The notes: generated by a model not told the origin, from the sequence alone. Positions 8,634 through 17,216 are shown, counted from the first letter of the stretch. The stretch: DNA of 32,417 nucleotides from Rhodopirellula sp. (GCA_013203845.1 JABMPE010000267.1:1-32417), one strand, 5' to 3'. Made by a program: numbers and translations.

Positions 8634-9575
8634 TTGGATATTTCAGCATTCTTCAAGCTGGCTCTTGAAATCATCGGCGGACTCGGCATTTTTCTGCTCG
8701 GCATGAAGCACATGTCTGACGGAATGCAGGCGGTCGCTGGCACCAGCCTGAGGCGACTGATTGGAGCGGTCACGAACAATCGTTTTTTCGCCACGATTGT
8801 CGGTGTACTTGTCACTTGTGTCGTTCAGTCGAGTTCGATTACGACGGTCATGGTGATCGGATTTGTGAACAGCGGCGTCATGCAGCTGGGGCAGGCGATC
8901 GGCGTCATCATGGGCGCCAATATCGGAACGACGATCACCGGCTGGATTCTGGTCCTGAAGATCGGCAAGTACAGGCTGCCATTGCTGGGCGGATCAGCGT
9001 TCTTCTACCTGTTTTCTCGAGGCGACCGGTGGCGATACTGGGCGATGGCGACAATGGGTGTCGGCATGGTCTTCTTTGGCCTCGAAGTGATGAAAGACGC
9101 CTGTTCGATCATTAAAGAAACGCCTGCCTTCGAAGCGTGGTTTCAACGATTCAACGCCGACACCTACTTTGGCGTGCTCGGGTGCGCTGCTGCAGGTTGC
9201 GTGTTGACGGTGCTGGTTCAGTCTTCTTCAGCAACGCTGGGCATCACAATTTCACTGGCCGTTCAGGGAGTCATCTCGTACGAAACTGCTGCCGCCCTGG
9301 TACTCGGTGAAAACATCGGAACCACGATCACAGCATTCCTGGCGTCGTTGGGAGCGACGACGAATGCCCGACGAGCGGCTTACTTTCATGTGATTTTCAA
9401 CATCATCGGAGTCTTCTGGATCACGTTGATTTTTGGCTGGTACATCGACCTGATTCAGTCTCTCGTTGATGGTGATGTCGCCACAGCCGTGATGGTCGAT
9501 GGCAAACAACTTTCCCTTACACAACCGCGGCGATTGCTGCGACACACAGCGTGTTCAACATCACCAATACCATAA
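8634..9575 (+). CDS. Na+/phosphate cotransporter (NptA/YjbB type), N-terminal part of a frameshifted gene
   Basis: The N-terminal 300 or so residues carry the duplicated Na/Pi cotransporter repeat. The first copy has GGLGIFLLGMKHMSDGMQAVAG and VVQSSSITTVMVIGF, followed by GANIGTTITGWIL. The second has VLVQSSSATLGITISLA and GENIGTTITAFLASLGA. The QSSS and GxNIGTT motifs are the family's substrate-binding elements. After VDGKQ (about nt 9509) the frame leaves the family and ends with about 22 unrelated residues. The family sequence resumes in another frame (FPYTTAAIAATHSVFNITN) and continues in the 9551-10315 fragment, so about one base is missing or two are extra near 9505-9515. The TTG start is chosen because the conserved first helix begins at once and no upstream ATG exists. 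A Pho-box-like site precedes it. It may be a pseudogene or a sequencing error. Confidence 0.8.
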   Translation: MDISAFFKLALEIIGGLGIFLLGMKHMSDGMQAVAGTSLRRLIGAVTNNRFFATIVGVLVTCVVQSSSITTVMVIGFVNSGVMQLGQAIGVIMGANIGTTITGWILVLKIGKYRLPLLGGSAFFYLFSRGDRWRYWAMATMGVGMVFFGLEVMKDACSIIKETPAFEAWFQRFNADTYFGVLGCAAAGCVLTVLVQSSSATLGITISLAVQGVISYETAAALVLGENIGTTITAFLASLGATTNARRAAYFHVIFNIIGVFWITLIFGWYIDLIQSLVDGDVATAVMVDGKQLSLTQPRRLLRHTACSTSPIP

Positions 9576-10315
9576 TCTTTCTGCCGTTTGTCCCGATCTT
9601 CGAGCGACTTCTGACTCGACTCGTTCCATCCAAGGGTTTCAAAGAAAAGCCGCACCTGACAGACCTCGATATCCGCATGCTCGACACGCCGCTGCTGGCA
9701 ATCGAACAATCGCGGAAGGAGATCGAGAAAATGAGCGACGGCTGCTCAAAAATGCTCGCCTGGAGTGCCGAACTTCTCCAGCAGGACGAACCCGATAAAG
9801 CACTCGCTGATCGATTGAGGCAGCGTGAACAGGTACTGGATTCGGTCCAGGACGAAGTCGCCGAATTCGTCACTCATCTGCTCTCTGGAAATGTCCCACA
9901 TTCGGTCGCGACAGAAGCACGACGCCAGATGCACATGGCTGACGAATACGAATCCGTCAGCGATTACATCCTCGACCTCGACAAGTTCGACCGCAAGCTT
10001 CGCAAGGAAGGTGAACGGTTCAGCGAGCAGCAGCGTACGGACCTTGTAAAACTCAATTCCCAGGTATCCGGGTACCTGACCGAGGTTAATCAGGCGCTGA
10101 CCGCTGGCAACAAAGCTGTTCTCACCAAAACCGATCCAACGGCCAAGCGGATCCGCGATGAAGTCAAACAGCTGCGTCAGAAGCATCTGGCAGAATTGTC
10201 CGGCGGTTCCATCGCTCCGGTCGTCATGGTTGCCTGGTTAGCTTCTCTGAACGCGTACTCAAAGATTCGCGAGCACACTCGGGAAATTGCAGAAGCGATT
10301 TCAGAAGCCAGGTAG
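9551..10315 (+). CDS. Na+/phosphate cotransporter, C-terminal part with PhoU-like domain (after frameshift)
   Basis: This frame continues the symporter: THSVFNITNTIIFLPFVPIF is the last membrane helix of the family. It is followed by a soluble, mostly helical PhoU-like domain of about 200 residues (EKMSDGCSKMLAWSAELL, RRQMHMADEYESVSDYILDLDKF, WLASLNAYSKIREHTREIAEA) as found in long YjbB-type proteins. The family match begins near 9509, before the first possible start (GTG at 9551). The fragment is therefore unlikely to be an independent gene and most probably belongs with 8634-9575. The shift region has no convincing slippery heptamer, so programmed frameshifting is not favoured. Confidence 0.75.
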   Translation: MFNITNTIIFLPFVPIFERLLTRLVPSKGFKEKPHLTDLDIRMLDTPLLAIEQSRKEIEKMSDGCSKMLAWSAELLQQDEPDKALADRLRQREQVLDSVQDEVAEFVTHLLSGNVPHSVATEARRQMHMADEYESVSDYILDLDKFDRKLRKEGERFSEQQRTDLVKLNSQVSGYLTEVNQALTAGNKAVLTKTDPTAKRIRDEVKQLRQKHLAELSGGSIAPVVMVAWLASLNAYSKIREHTREIAEAISEAR

Positions 10316-10351
10316 CCACCACCTCAGTCATGGCGTCTGCCAGTGAGCAGT

Positions 10352-10374
10352 CGTGTCATTTCAAAAATGACACG
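10352..10374 (+). terminator. Perfect 10-bp hairpin after the symporter gene
   Basis: CGTGTCATTT (10352-10361) pairs with AAATGACACG (10365-10374) around a three-base loop, 37 bases after the symporter stop. A short T-run (CTTTTT) follows about 12 bases later, not directly. It is a candidate terminator. Because it is a perfect palindrome it could also be a regulator site. Confidence 0.45.
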
Positions 10375-10549
10375 CCCCGAATTCGCTTTTTGAAACTCAA
10401 ATTCGGTCGGGATCTCGCTGAGCATTTTGGCTGGAGAAGCCTCCGGATTCTCTGTAAACAGCCAATCTCGCATTTCCCATAAACAGTATCACAGATTTGA
10501 CTTACAAGATTACACCCGGGCTCGTCCACGCCATGCCGAGCCGTCTTGA

Positions 10550-10568
10550 TTAACGTTTTCTTAACAAT
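10550..10568 (+). promoter_or_regulatory. Candidate Pho box upstream of pstS
   Basis: Direct repeats TTAACGTT (10550-10557) and TTAACAAT (10561-10568) are separated by TTC, with an exact 11-base period. This matches the layout and spacer of the site at 8594-8613 and resembles Pho boxes of other phyla. It lies about 100 bases before the pstS start, which is a sensible position for PhoB-type activation. Confidence 0.65.
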
Positions 10569-10667
10569 TCAACGGGGATCGTCTTCACAATCGCTTCGTA
10601 GGTTTCGCTCCAATTCCCGGGGGCATGGTGCACCGGACAGTATTGGAACGCGGCAACGAGGCACGCA

Positions 10668-11699
10668 ATGACGCTCAAATCAGTATCGACCGGCCTGACA
10701 ACCCTGGTCTTCTCTTTCGCTTTACTGGCATTGAACTCTGGCTGCGAAGTCAAAAGTACGACGCCGACGGCGGAAAGTGATCTCGAATCAGGATCGACAA
10801 CCGGAAGTGGGGCAGAAACTCCGTCTGACGGAGCATCAGACAACGGGCAAAAACGAGTCCTGATCGACGGCTCAAGCACTGTGTACCCGATCTCGCAAGC
10901 TGTTGCTGAAGAATTTCAGGCATCGCATCCGAACGTGAAGGTGGTTGTCGGAACCTCGGGCACAGGCGGCGGATTCAAGAAGTTCATCGCTGGTGAAACA
11001 GACATCAACGACGCGTCGCGGCCGATCAAAGAAAAAGAAGCGGCTCACTGCAAAGACAATGGTATTGAATACATCGAATTGAAGGTCGCCATCGACGGAA
11101 TCAGCGTTGTCGTGAACCCGGAAAACGACTGGTGCAAAGCCCTCACCGTCGCTCAGCTGAAGAAGCTGTGGGAACCCGGCAGTACGGTGACCAAATGGAG
11201 TGAACTCGATCCCTCCTGGCCGGCTGAAGAAATCCGCTTGTTCGGTCCTGACACGGACTCTGGCACGTTCGACTACTTCACTGACGTTATCTGCGGCGAA
11301 GAAGGTGCCAGCCGAACCGGTTACACCCCCAGCACCGACGACAACGTTCTGGTCCGCGGCGTTTCCGGTGAGAAGTACTCACTGGGTTACTTTGGCTTTG
11401 CGTACTACCTTGAAAACGCCGCCAAACTCAGAGCCGTGCCGGTTTCCGCAACGGAAGATGTTGCCGACGCCGTCGCCCCGACTCCTGAGACCATCGAAGG
11501 CGGCACGTACACTCCGCTGTCACGACCGCTGTTCCTCTACGTGAACAAGGCCAAGCTGGCTCGACCGGAGCTGGCTGAATTCCTGACATATTACCTTGAG
11601 AAAGGTCAGGATCTCGTTGGTGAAGTCGGCTACGTTCGTCTGGGCCAGGAAACTCATGCGGAAACAGCCCAAACCTTGAAGCAGGCGATCGGCGAGTAA
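10668..11699 (+). CDS. pstS: Phosphate ABC transporter substrate-binding protein PstS
   Basis: A 343-residue lipoprotein-like protein. It has a basic N-terminus, a hydrophobic core ([14 protein letters not shown]) and Cys26 as the probable lipidation site, though Asn at -3 makes the lipobox imperfect. A Ser/Thr-rich linker to about residue 60 separates the membrane anchor from the binding domain. That domain begins [19 protein letters not shown] and includes [12 protein letters not shown] and [10 protein letters not shown], the phosphate-contacting loops of PstS. The length is normal. The ATG at 10668 has GAGG about seven bases upstream. It is first in the pstSCAB order, with a Pho-box-like site upstream and a hairpin between it and pstC. 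It would deliver phosphate to the PstCA permease. Confidence 0.95.
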   Translation: MTLKSVSTGLTTLVFSFALLALNSGCEVKSTTPTAESDLESGSTTGSGAETPSDGASDNGQKRVLIDGSSTVYPISQAVAEEFQASHPNVKVVVGTSGTGGGFKKFIAGETDINDASRPIKEKEAAHCKDNGIEYIELKVAIDGISVVVNPENDWCKALTVAQLKKLWEPGSTVTKWSELDPSWPAEEIRLFGPDTDSGTFDYFTDVICGEEGASRTGYTPSTDDNVLVRGVSGEKYSLGYFGFAYYLENAAKLRAVPVSATEDVADAVAPTPETIEGGTYTPLSRPLFLYVNKAKLARPELAEFLTYYLEKGQDLVGEVGYVRLGQETHAETAQTLKQAIGE

Positions 11700-11722
11700 C
11701 ACTCGGATCACTGAACTCAGTC

Positions 11723-11756
11723 GGCGGGTTGTCTGCTTAAAATCAGCCAACCCGCC
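11723..11756 (+). promoter_or_regulatory. pstS-pstC intercistronic hairpin
   Basis: GGCGGGTTG (11723-11731) pairs with CAACCCGCC (11748-11756). CTG/CAG inside the loop can add three pairs after a single mismatch. It sits 24 bases after the pstS stop and 15 before pstC, with no U-tract. In binding-protein transporter operons such hairpins commonly stabilise the upstream message, so the binding protein outnumbers the permease. That role is inferred here. Confidence 0.6.
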
Positions 11757-11770
11757 TGGAGATTCTGCAG

Positions 11771-12790
11771 ATGTCGATTGCTTCCGTACCCGAAGCACCG
11801 CTTTCATCAGCAACCAGCTCACTGCATCGATCAGCGTCGTTTGTCCGCCTCAAAGAGACGGGCATTCGGTCGCTGTTGTTTCTTTGCGCGGCCGTCTCAA
11901 TTCTGACGACCTTCGGAATCGTGACCGTGTTGTTCAGCAATGCGATCTATGATCTGTCACCGCAACGAGTCGGTGCCGACGGCATTGCGAAGCCTAACGA
12001 AGCGTTCTTTCAACAGGTTTCGCTGACGGAGTTCGTCACCGAAACCCGCTGGACTCCGCAATTCTCGGAAAAGCATTTCGGAATCATGCCGCTGATCTGT
12101 GGCACGCTGCTCGTTTCCGGAATCGCCGCGTGCATTGGCCTGCCGATCGGTCTATGCAGCGCCATCTTCCTGAGCGAGTACGCAGCGCCGCGCACCAGAG
12201 CGGTTATCAAGCCGGTGCTCGAAATCCTTGCCGGAATCCCAACAGTCGTTTATGGGTACTTCGCTCTGGTCTTCGTCACTCCGTACATTTTGAGACCGCT
12301 GTTTCATGACCTGCTGGGGATGGATGTCGGAGTTTTCAACGCGGCCAGTGCAGGAATCGTCGTGGGGATCATGATCATCCCGATGATTTCATCACTCAGT
12401 GAGGACGTCCTGCGATCGGTACCGCGCAGCTTACGTGAGGCAGCGTACGCACTCGGCTCGACGCGTTTCGATGTCTCAACACGAGTCGTCGTCCCTGCCG
12501 CCTTGTCAGGAATCATCGCCTCATTCCTGCTGGCTGTCGCCAGAGCGGTTGGAGAAACAATGGCGGTCACGATCGCTGCCGGACAAACAGCAACGGTGAC
12601 AGCTGATCCGTTTCACAGTGTGGCGACGATGACTTCTTACATCGTGAATGTCAGCCTCGGCGACACGGAAATCGGCAGTATCGAAGAAAAGAGCATCTAC
12701 GCCGTCGGCTTGGCCCTGTTCCTCATGACGCTGGTTATGAACATCATTTCGCAGTTTGTTCTGCGACGTTTCCGGGAGGTCTACAATTGA
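11771..12790 (+). CDS. pstC: Phosphate ABC transporter permease PstC
   Basis: A 339-residue inner-membrane permease with six predicted helices. The first (about residues 33-56) is followed by an extracytoplasmic loop of about 50 residues and then the core permease domain. The characteristic segments are [41 protein letters not shown] and the EAA loop [27 protein letters not shown] (in parts), which contacts the ATPase PstB. PstC pairs with PstA to form the phosphate channel. It starts 71 bases after pstS, beyond the hairpin. Its last four bases, ATTGA-type overlap, are shared with the TTG start of pstA, so the two are translationally coupled. Confidence 0.94.
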   Translation: MSIASVPEAPLSSATSSLHRSASFVRLKETGIRSLLFLCAAVSILTTFGIVTVLFSNAIYDLSPQRVGADGIAKPNEAFFQQVSLTEFVTETRWTPQFSEKHFGIMPLICGTLLVSGIAACIGLPIGLCSAIFLSEYAAPRTRAVIKPVLEILAGIPTVVYGYFALVFVTPYILRPLFHDLLGMDVGVFNAASAGIVVGIMIIPMISSLSEDVLRSVPRSLREAAYALGSTRFDVSTRVVVPAALSGIIASFLLAVARAVGETMAVTIAAGQTATVTADPFHSVATMTSYIVNVSLGDTEIGSIEEKSIYAVGLALFLMTLVMNIISQFVLRRFREVYN

Positions 12791-13791
12791 GCGACCAGGA
12801 AATCGAATACGCTGCACTTCTGAAGCGGCGACACCGAATTTCGCTCTGCTTCGAGTGGTGCTGTCGTCTCGCCACCGGATCGGCATTACTGTTTCTCGCC
12901 GTGCTGCTGGCAGGTGTGATCTGGCAGGCGTGGGGCTGGCTTGACCTGCAGTTTCTGACCGGGTTTGACTCCCGCCGCCCTCAGAACGCCGGACTCCTCG
13001 CCGGACTGTGGGGCACGTTCTGGCTGATTCTGTTTACAACAATCTTCACCGTGCCAATGGGTGTCGGAGCGGCGATCTATCTGGAAGAGTACGCCACCGA
13101 TAATCGGTTCACGCGGCTGATCAAGCTCAACCTGTCCAACCTCGCAGGAGTTCCATCAATCGTCTACGGAATGCTCGGCGTCACCGCGTTCGTGCGAATG
13201 TTCGGCCTGATTTCAGCTGCTGATGGCTGGACCGCTGCAATCTCGCTCGGTTTCGGAACACTTGAGATTCCGCTGCCTCTGGGCCGGTGCCTGCTGGCCG
13301 GGTCGTGTACGCTGAGCCTGCTGATTCTTCCGGTGGTCATCATCGCATCGCAGGAAGCCTTACGGGCTGTCCCCCCTTCAATCCGGCATGCGTCTTACGC
13401 TTTAGGAGCGACCGAGTGGCAGACGATTCGCCATCAGGTTCTGCCCGCTGCTGTGCCCGGCATCGCGACTGGCATCATTCTGGCTCTGTCGCGAGCAATG
13501 GGTGAAACCGCTCCGTTGATCATGATCGGAGCGTTAACGTATCTCGCATTCGCCCCCGGCAATCTCAACACTCCCATGGAAGCCTTTCAGGATCCTCAGC
13601 GTGTTCTCGACGCACCATTTGACATGTTCACCTCGATGCCCATCCAGATTTTCAACTGGGTTGGGCAGCCGAAGGCAGAATTTCAGAACGTCGCGGCCGC
13701 TGGCAGTCTGGTGCTGATTATTCTTCTGGTCGTTTTCAATGCGACCGCAATCGTGATCCGGAACCGAGCCCAGAAACGCATCACCTGGTGA
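12787..13791 (+). CDS. pstA: Phosphate ABC transporter permease PstA
   Basis: A 334-residue permease with six predicted helices. The core is recognised by [37 protein letters not shown], the EAA loop [23 protein letters not shown] and the closing [18 protein letters not shown], all typical of PstA. The TTG start overlaps the pstC stop by four bases (TTGA) and has GGGAGG about seven bases upstream, which supports this start over later ones. The loop before the last helix mentions [26 protein letters not shown] in a form common to PstA. The pstB start follows seven bases after the stop. Confidence 0.94.
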   Translation: MSDQEIEYAALLKRRHRISLCFEWCCRLATGSALLFLAVLLAGVIWQAWGWLDLQFLTGFDSRRPQNAGLLAGLWGTFWLILFTTIFTVPMGVGAAIYLEEYATDNRFTRLIKLNLSNLAGVPSIVYGMLGVTAFVRMFGLISAADGWTAAISLGFGTLEIPLPLGRCLLAGSCTLSLLILPVVIIASQEALRAVPPSIRHASYALGATEWQTIRHQVLPAAVPGIATGIILALSRAMGETAPLIMIGALTYLAFAPGNLNTPMEAFQDPQRVLDAPFDMFTSMPIQIFNWVGQPKAEFQNVAAAGSLVLIILLVVFNATAIVIRNRAQKRITW

Positions 13792-13798
13792 TCAACTC

Positions 13799-14722
13799 AT
13801 GAATTCATCGCCCACCGTTCTGACAACAAACGTAATCGACCAGAATGAGGTACTTCGTGTGGACGTAACCCGAGCTGAAACAGCGGCGACGCGCGACAAG
13901 CCAGGCGATGGCAAAATCGTGACGGCACGCCCCATTGTCAATAAATCGTCTTCTGTCGATGCAAAATACGCCATTAAGATTCGCGCGAAGAACGTCGACT
14001 TCTACTACGGCGATCACCAGGTGCTGTTCGATGTGTCGCTTGATATTCCCGAGAAGTCAGTGACCGCGTTGATCGGCCCGTCCGGCTGTGGGAAGAGCAC
14101 GTTCCTGCGAATGCTCAACCGGATGAACGACATCATCGACGGCACACACCACACCGGAGATGTACTGCTTGAAGGAGCCGACGTCTACAACCCATCCGTC
14201 GACGTCGTGCTGCTGCGAAAACGCGTCGGCATGGTGTTTCAGAAGTCGACCCCGTTTCCGAAATCGATCTTCGACAACATCGCGTACGGGCCGAAGGTCG
14301 CCGGACTCCGCAACAAAGCGAAGCTTGCCGAAATCGTCGAGACGTCACTCAAACGCGCCGCATTGTGGGATGAAGTCAAGGACCGCCTGAACAGCTCGGC
14401 GATGGCACTTTCAGGTGGACAGCAACAACGGCTGTGCATCGCCCGAACTTTGGCGACAGACCCTGACGTGATTCTAATGGACGAGCCAGCATCGGCGCTG
14501 GACCCGGCCTCCACTGCCCGTGTTGAAGATCTCATCTTCGAACTTAAGAAGAACTACACCATCGTCATCGTGACTCACAACATGCAGCAGGCGGCTCGTG
14601 TGAGTCAGCAGACAGCGTTCTTTTTCCAGGGAATACTCGTCGAAACAGGTGACACGCGAAAACTCTTCACCAACCCTCAGGAAAAACAAACCGAAGACTA
14701 CATCACCGGACGGTTCGGGTAG
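13799..14722 (+). CDS. pstB: Phosphate ABC transporter ATP-binding protein PstB
   Basis: A 307-residue ABC ATPase that energises the PstCA channel. Walker A is GPSGCGKST at 93-101, the Q-loop lies in [20 protein letters not shown], the signature LSGGQ is at 204-208, Walker B VILMDEP at 224-230 and the H-loop His260. The phosphate-specific features [12 protein letters not shown] and [17 protein letters not shown] identify PstB. Usual PstB proteins have about 250-270 residues. The first 60 residues here are an unconserved polar extension before [16 protein letters not shown]. The ATG seven bases after pstA fits tight operon spacing, but its ribosome site is weak, and a later GTG could be used instead. 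Confidence 0.94.
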   Translation: MNSSPTVLTTNVIDQNEVLRVDVTRAETAATRDKPGDGKIVTARPIVNKSSSVDAKYAIKIRAKNVDFYYGDHQVLFDVSLDIPEKSVTALIGPSGCGKSTFLRMLNRMNDIIDGTHHTGDVLLEGADVYNPSVDVVLLRKRVGMVFQKSTPFPKSIFDNIAYGPKVAGLRNKAKLAEIVETSLKRAALWDEVKDRLNSSAMALSGGQQQRLCIARTLATDPDVILMDEPASALDPASTARVEDLIFELKKNYTIVIVTHNMQQAARVSQQTAFFFQGILVETGDTRKLFTNPQEKQTEDYITGRFG

Positions 14723-14873
14723 AAATGGTTCGTCGTCTTGTGAGCCGTATGTACGGGTATCAGACATCGGCGATGAAAACCGTCGACTCATCGAATCATG
14801 AAAACCCAGGATCGGTGCCTGCGGTTGCGAATCAACTGGCTGCTCGCTGAACTTCCGGAAAGGCTGGATCAAT

Positions 14874-15548
14874 ATGTCAATCCATCTCGAACGTGACCTC
14901 GACGGATTGCACCACGATATTCTGCACATGTGCTCGGTCGTCGAAGACATGATTCACCGAGCGGTTGACGGTGTGCGTTCACCAAGCATTGAACTGGCCA
15001 AGGAACTGGCCAGGACCGACGACGAAATTGACGCGATGGACGTTCAGATCGAGAACGACTGTCTGAAGATTCTGGCCCTGCACCAGCCTGTCGCCATCGA
15101 CCTGCGTCGCATTGCCACCGTGCTGAAGATCACCGGCGAACTGGAACGTGTGGCGGACCTGGGTGTCAACATCGCTGAAAGAGCTGCTGGACTTTTTGGC
15201 AAACCCGAAGTGCTCGTCTCAGACAAACTCCCGGACATGTCCCGCAAGGCGCTTGAGATGCTGCATCGCAGCATTGATTGTTACGTCGAACTTGACAGTC
15301 AGGGTGCCAGAGAGATTCTGGCACAGGACGATGAAGTTGACCGTTTGAACGCTGAAATCATCGCGGAACTTCACGATGTCATGCGATCGTCGCCCGACAT
15401 GGTCGAGCCCGCTTTGCATCTTTTCTCGGCAACCCGCCACATCGAACGCGTTGCCGACCATGCCACGAATATCGCGGAAGACGTCGTCTTCATGGTCGAA
15501 GGTGTCATCATTCGGCATCGTGCCAATTTTCGCGAAACACAGACTTAA
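14874..15548 (+). CDS. phoU: Phosphate signalling protein PhoU
   Basis: A 224-residue all-helical protein made of two similar three-helix bundles. Each contains the metal-binding family motif: ERVADLGVNIAE in the first half and ERVADHATNIAED in the second. The opening SIHLERDLDGLHHDIL and the length are normal for PhoU. PhoU links PstB activity to PhoR and holds the regulon off when phosphate is plentiful. The ATG has GGAAAGG upstream with a somewhat long spacer. The 151-base gap after pstB could hold a promoter, and I see only a weak hairpin there (14744-14771). phoB follows after a hairpin. Confidence 0.94.
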   Translation: MSIHLERDLDGLHHDILHMCSVVEDMIHRAVDGVRSPSIELAKELARTDDEIDAMDVQIENDCLKILALHQPVAIDLRRIATVLKITGELERVADLGVNIAERAAGLFGKPEVLVSDKLPDMSRKALEMLHRSIDCYVELDSQGAREILAQDDEVDRLNAEIIAELHDVMRSSPDMVEPALHLFSATRHIERVADHATNIAEDVVFMVEGVIIRHRANFRETQT

Positions 15549-15552
15549 CATC

Positions 15553-15573
15553 CTGATTCTCCGAATCAGTTTT
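15553..15573 (+). terminator. Hairpin plus T-run between phoU and phoB
   Basis: CTGATTC (15553-15559) and GAATCAG (15563-15569) form a perfect 7-bp stem with a TCC loop, followed by TTTT. It lies four bases after the phoU stop and resembles a weak intrinsic terminator. If real, it would lower phoB transcription from the pst-phoU message. Confidence 0.5.
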
Positions 15574-15638
15574 CAGCGTCAGTCGTCACTCGCCCCCCAG
15601 TTGGCGAAGCAACATCTGGTCAGACGAGTCACCCACTA

Positions 15639-16325
15639 ATGTCAAATCAAACCGTACTGATCATCGAAGACGAGCCGTCTCTGGTTGAGGTTCTATCCTA
15701 CAACCTGGAAAAAGAAGGCTTTGAAGTCCTGACCGCCAATAACGGACGGGATGGACTGGAACGTGCGCGAGCCGTGCTGCCGGACCTGGTCATACTCGAC
15801 CTGATGCTCCCACTCGTTGACGGGTTGCAGGTTTGTGCGCAACTGCGTGGCGACGCCCGCACTCAGAACATTCGCGTGCTGATGCTGACTGCACGCAGCG
15901 AAGAAACGGACGAAGTGGTTGGCTTCAATGTTGGCGCCGATGACTACGTGACCAAGCCCTTCAAAGTCCGACCGCTCATTCATCGAATCAAAGCGCTGCT
16001 CCGCCGGAACGAAAAGAGCAAGTCGGAAACGTCCGTGCTGTCAGTTCACGGCGTGGAGATCGACAAAGCCAGTTTCGAAACCCGAGTCAACGGCGCCGAA
16101 CTCGAACTGACCCGCACTGAATTCCGGCTGCTGTGGACCTTGATGCGGCAACCGGGGCGGACGTTCTCCCGACTCGAACTGATGGACAGCAGCCGCGGTA
16201 TGGATGCCAACGCCCTTGAGCGGACGATCGATGTCCACGTGCGGGCTCTGCGTAAAAAGATGGACGAGACCGGAGACCTGATCGAAACCGTGCGAGGCAT
16301 CGGCTACCGCTTTAAACGCGAGTAA
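15639..16325 (+). CDS. phoB: Phosphate regulon response regulator PhoB/PhoP type
   Basis: A 228-residue OmpR/PhoB-family regulator. The receiver domain (about 1-120) has the acidic pair Glu10/Asp11, the phospho-accepting Asp54 (VILDLMLP), Thr84 and Lys106 (DDYVTKPF). The C-terminal winged helix (about 130-228) has LELTRTEFRLLWTLM, the recognition-helix region ALERTIDVHVRALRKKM and the ending VRGIGYRFK. With phoR, pst and phoU alongside, PhoB is the natural reading. It would bind 11-base-period direct repeats such as those at 8594 and 10550. It starts at ATG, 90 bases after phoU, with no strong ribosome site in view. Confidence 0.92.
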   Translation: MSNQTVLIIEDEPSLVEVLSYNLEKEGFEVLTANNGRDGLERARAVLPDLVILDLMLPLVDGLQVCAQLRGDARTQNIRVLMLTARSEETDEVVGFNVGADDYVTKPFKVRPLIHRIKALLRRNEKSKSETSVLSVHGVEIDKASFETRVNGAELELTRTEFRLLWTLMRQPGRTFSRLELMDSSRGMDANALERTIDVHVRALRKKMDETGDLIETVRGIGYRFKRE

Positions 16326-16401
16326 CCAATGACCAACGAGTCTCGCGCTGGCTGCTTACGCGGCGTGGCAGCGTGATCCCGGTTTTAACGCGACTTCTGC
16401 C

Positions 16402-16429
16402 CGAAACCCCGCAACGTTGCCAGGTTTCG
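16402..16429. terminator. Inverted repeat between convergent genes
   Basis: CGAAACC (16402-16408) pairs with GGTTTCG (16423-16429), and the palindrome GCAACGTTGC lies between. The site is between the 3' ends of phoB (plus) and the 89-residue gene (minus), where a two-way terminator would be expected. No U-tract is present on either side. Confidence 0.3.
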
Positions 16430-16444
16430 CCAGACAGATCGGCG

Positions 16445-16714
16445 TTACCCGTCGGTCAGTTCGTAAAGCCCCTGACCGAGATACCGCAGCCGCCCCTGTC
16501 TGGCAAGTTCTTCCCAGACTTCTCTCGGATACTGATTGGGCGGAGTAACCGCGACGACACCGGACTTGTTCCCGTTGCTCATCGGCCCGTAACCCATGCG
16601 GGATTCATCATCCAGCCGTGTCACTTTCAACCGTTTCCGGAAAGCCTTCATCGCCTTCTTCAATTCGTCTTTCGACGGTGGTTCCGGAGTCGTTTCAGCT
16701 TCCGCGTCGCTCAT
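16445..16714 (-). CDS. Small conserved hypothetical protein (89 residues)
   Basis: The ATG at 16714 has AGGAG eight bases upstream, a clear ribosome site. The product begins with an acidic, Pro-rich stretch (MSDAEAETTPEPPSKDEL). A strongly basic helix follows (KKAMKAFRKRLKVTRLDDESRMG). The compact C-terminal half contains VVAVTPPNQYPREVWEELARQGRL and ends YLGQGLYELTDG. No transmembrane segment or signal is seen. The pattern resembles a short protein I recall as widespread in planctomycetes, but I know no function. It is convergent with phoB. Confidence 0.75.
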   Translation of the reverse strand: MSDAEAETTPEPPSKDELKKAMKAFRKRLKVTRLDDESRMGYGPMSNGNKSGVVAVTPPNQYPREVWEELARQGRLRYLGQGLYELTDG

Positions 16715-16779
16715 CAGAATGCTCCTGAGGTGGTTCGAGTCGCGGAAACTAACAGGTTTGACTCAGAAGTGAAAAGTGC

Positions 16780-16950
16780 ATCCTGGTTGAGAAGCTGACC
16801 GTTCGTGAACGACCGGGAAAGTATGGCTTTCGATTCTGGCAGAAACTACTGGAATTCGACCGGAACATCTTCAGCCCCGAGGCCATCTCCGCATCGATCG
16901 ACGACATCCACCTGAATCCTGCCAAGTGTGCCCCGCGTGAAAAGCCATCG
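16780..16950 (+). pseudogene. Remnant of a REP-associated tyrosine transposase (RAYT, IS200-like)
   Basis: In the frame read from 16801, residues RFWQKLLEFDRNIFSPEAI and SIDDIHLNPAK match the C-terminal region of REP-associated transposases. In that family the typical pattern is RFWQ, GYDRNI, then IDYIHxNPV. The upstream catalytic HUH region is absent, an in-frame stop lies at about 16759, and the conserved W-x-W-S-S ending is missing. What remains is a fragment without a start. The frame stays open to 17220, but the rest has no recognisable content. A REP doublet with GTAG feet lies about 270 bases downstream, which fits the known RAYT-REP association. Confidence 0.6.
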
Positions 16951-17075
16951 ACAGGCAATGGTCGAGTGCCCGATTTTATCAGGCCGGAAAGATCGGTTCA
17001 GATTTACCGTCTCTGGCTCGGCCCGATTCCTCATCGTTTGATAAATCGAGCACGCAGAAGGAACACGGCTGACAG

Positions 17076-17123
17076 CACTGGCAGAGCCAGTGGCACACAT
17101 AGGGTGCTCGACAGTGCCACCCT
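17076..17123. repeat. REP-like hairpins (two adjacent)
   Basis: CACTGGC (17076-17082) and GCCAGTG (17086-17092) form a perfect 7-bp hairpin with an AGA loop. Eight bases on, AGGGTG (17101-17106) pairs with CACCCT (17118-17123). Such CACTGGC...GCCAGTG elements recur between genes in planctomycetes as far as I recall. Copy number cannot be tested here. Confidence 0.45.
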
Positions 17124-17216
17124 GCCGTTTCAGTTCGAGTCGCAAAACCCACCAACACTCGAAGGCCAACCACCGCCATCGCAACAAATCCTCGACGGCC
17201 CGTGTCAACTCCTCAG

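Larger units (their letters stand above)
10316..10667. other. Intergenic region upstream of pstS
   Basis: This 352-base gap holds a hairpin at 10352-10374 and the Pho-box-like repeat at 10550-10568. I see no gene in it. A short antisense frame across the pstS start is not supported. Confidence 0.5.

Noticed and set aside
9500-9520. Programmed -1 frameshifting in the symporter gene
   Set aside because: Codons at the shift (AAA CAA CTT TCC) do not form an X-XXY-YYZ slippery site with acceptable re-pairing, and no obvious stimulatory hairpin was seen just downstream.
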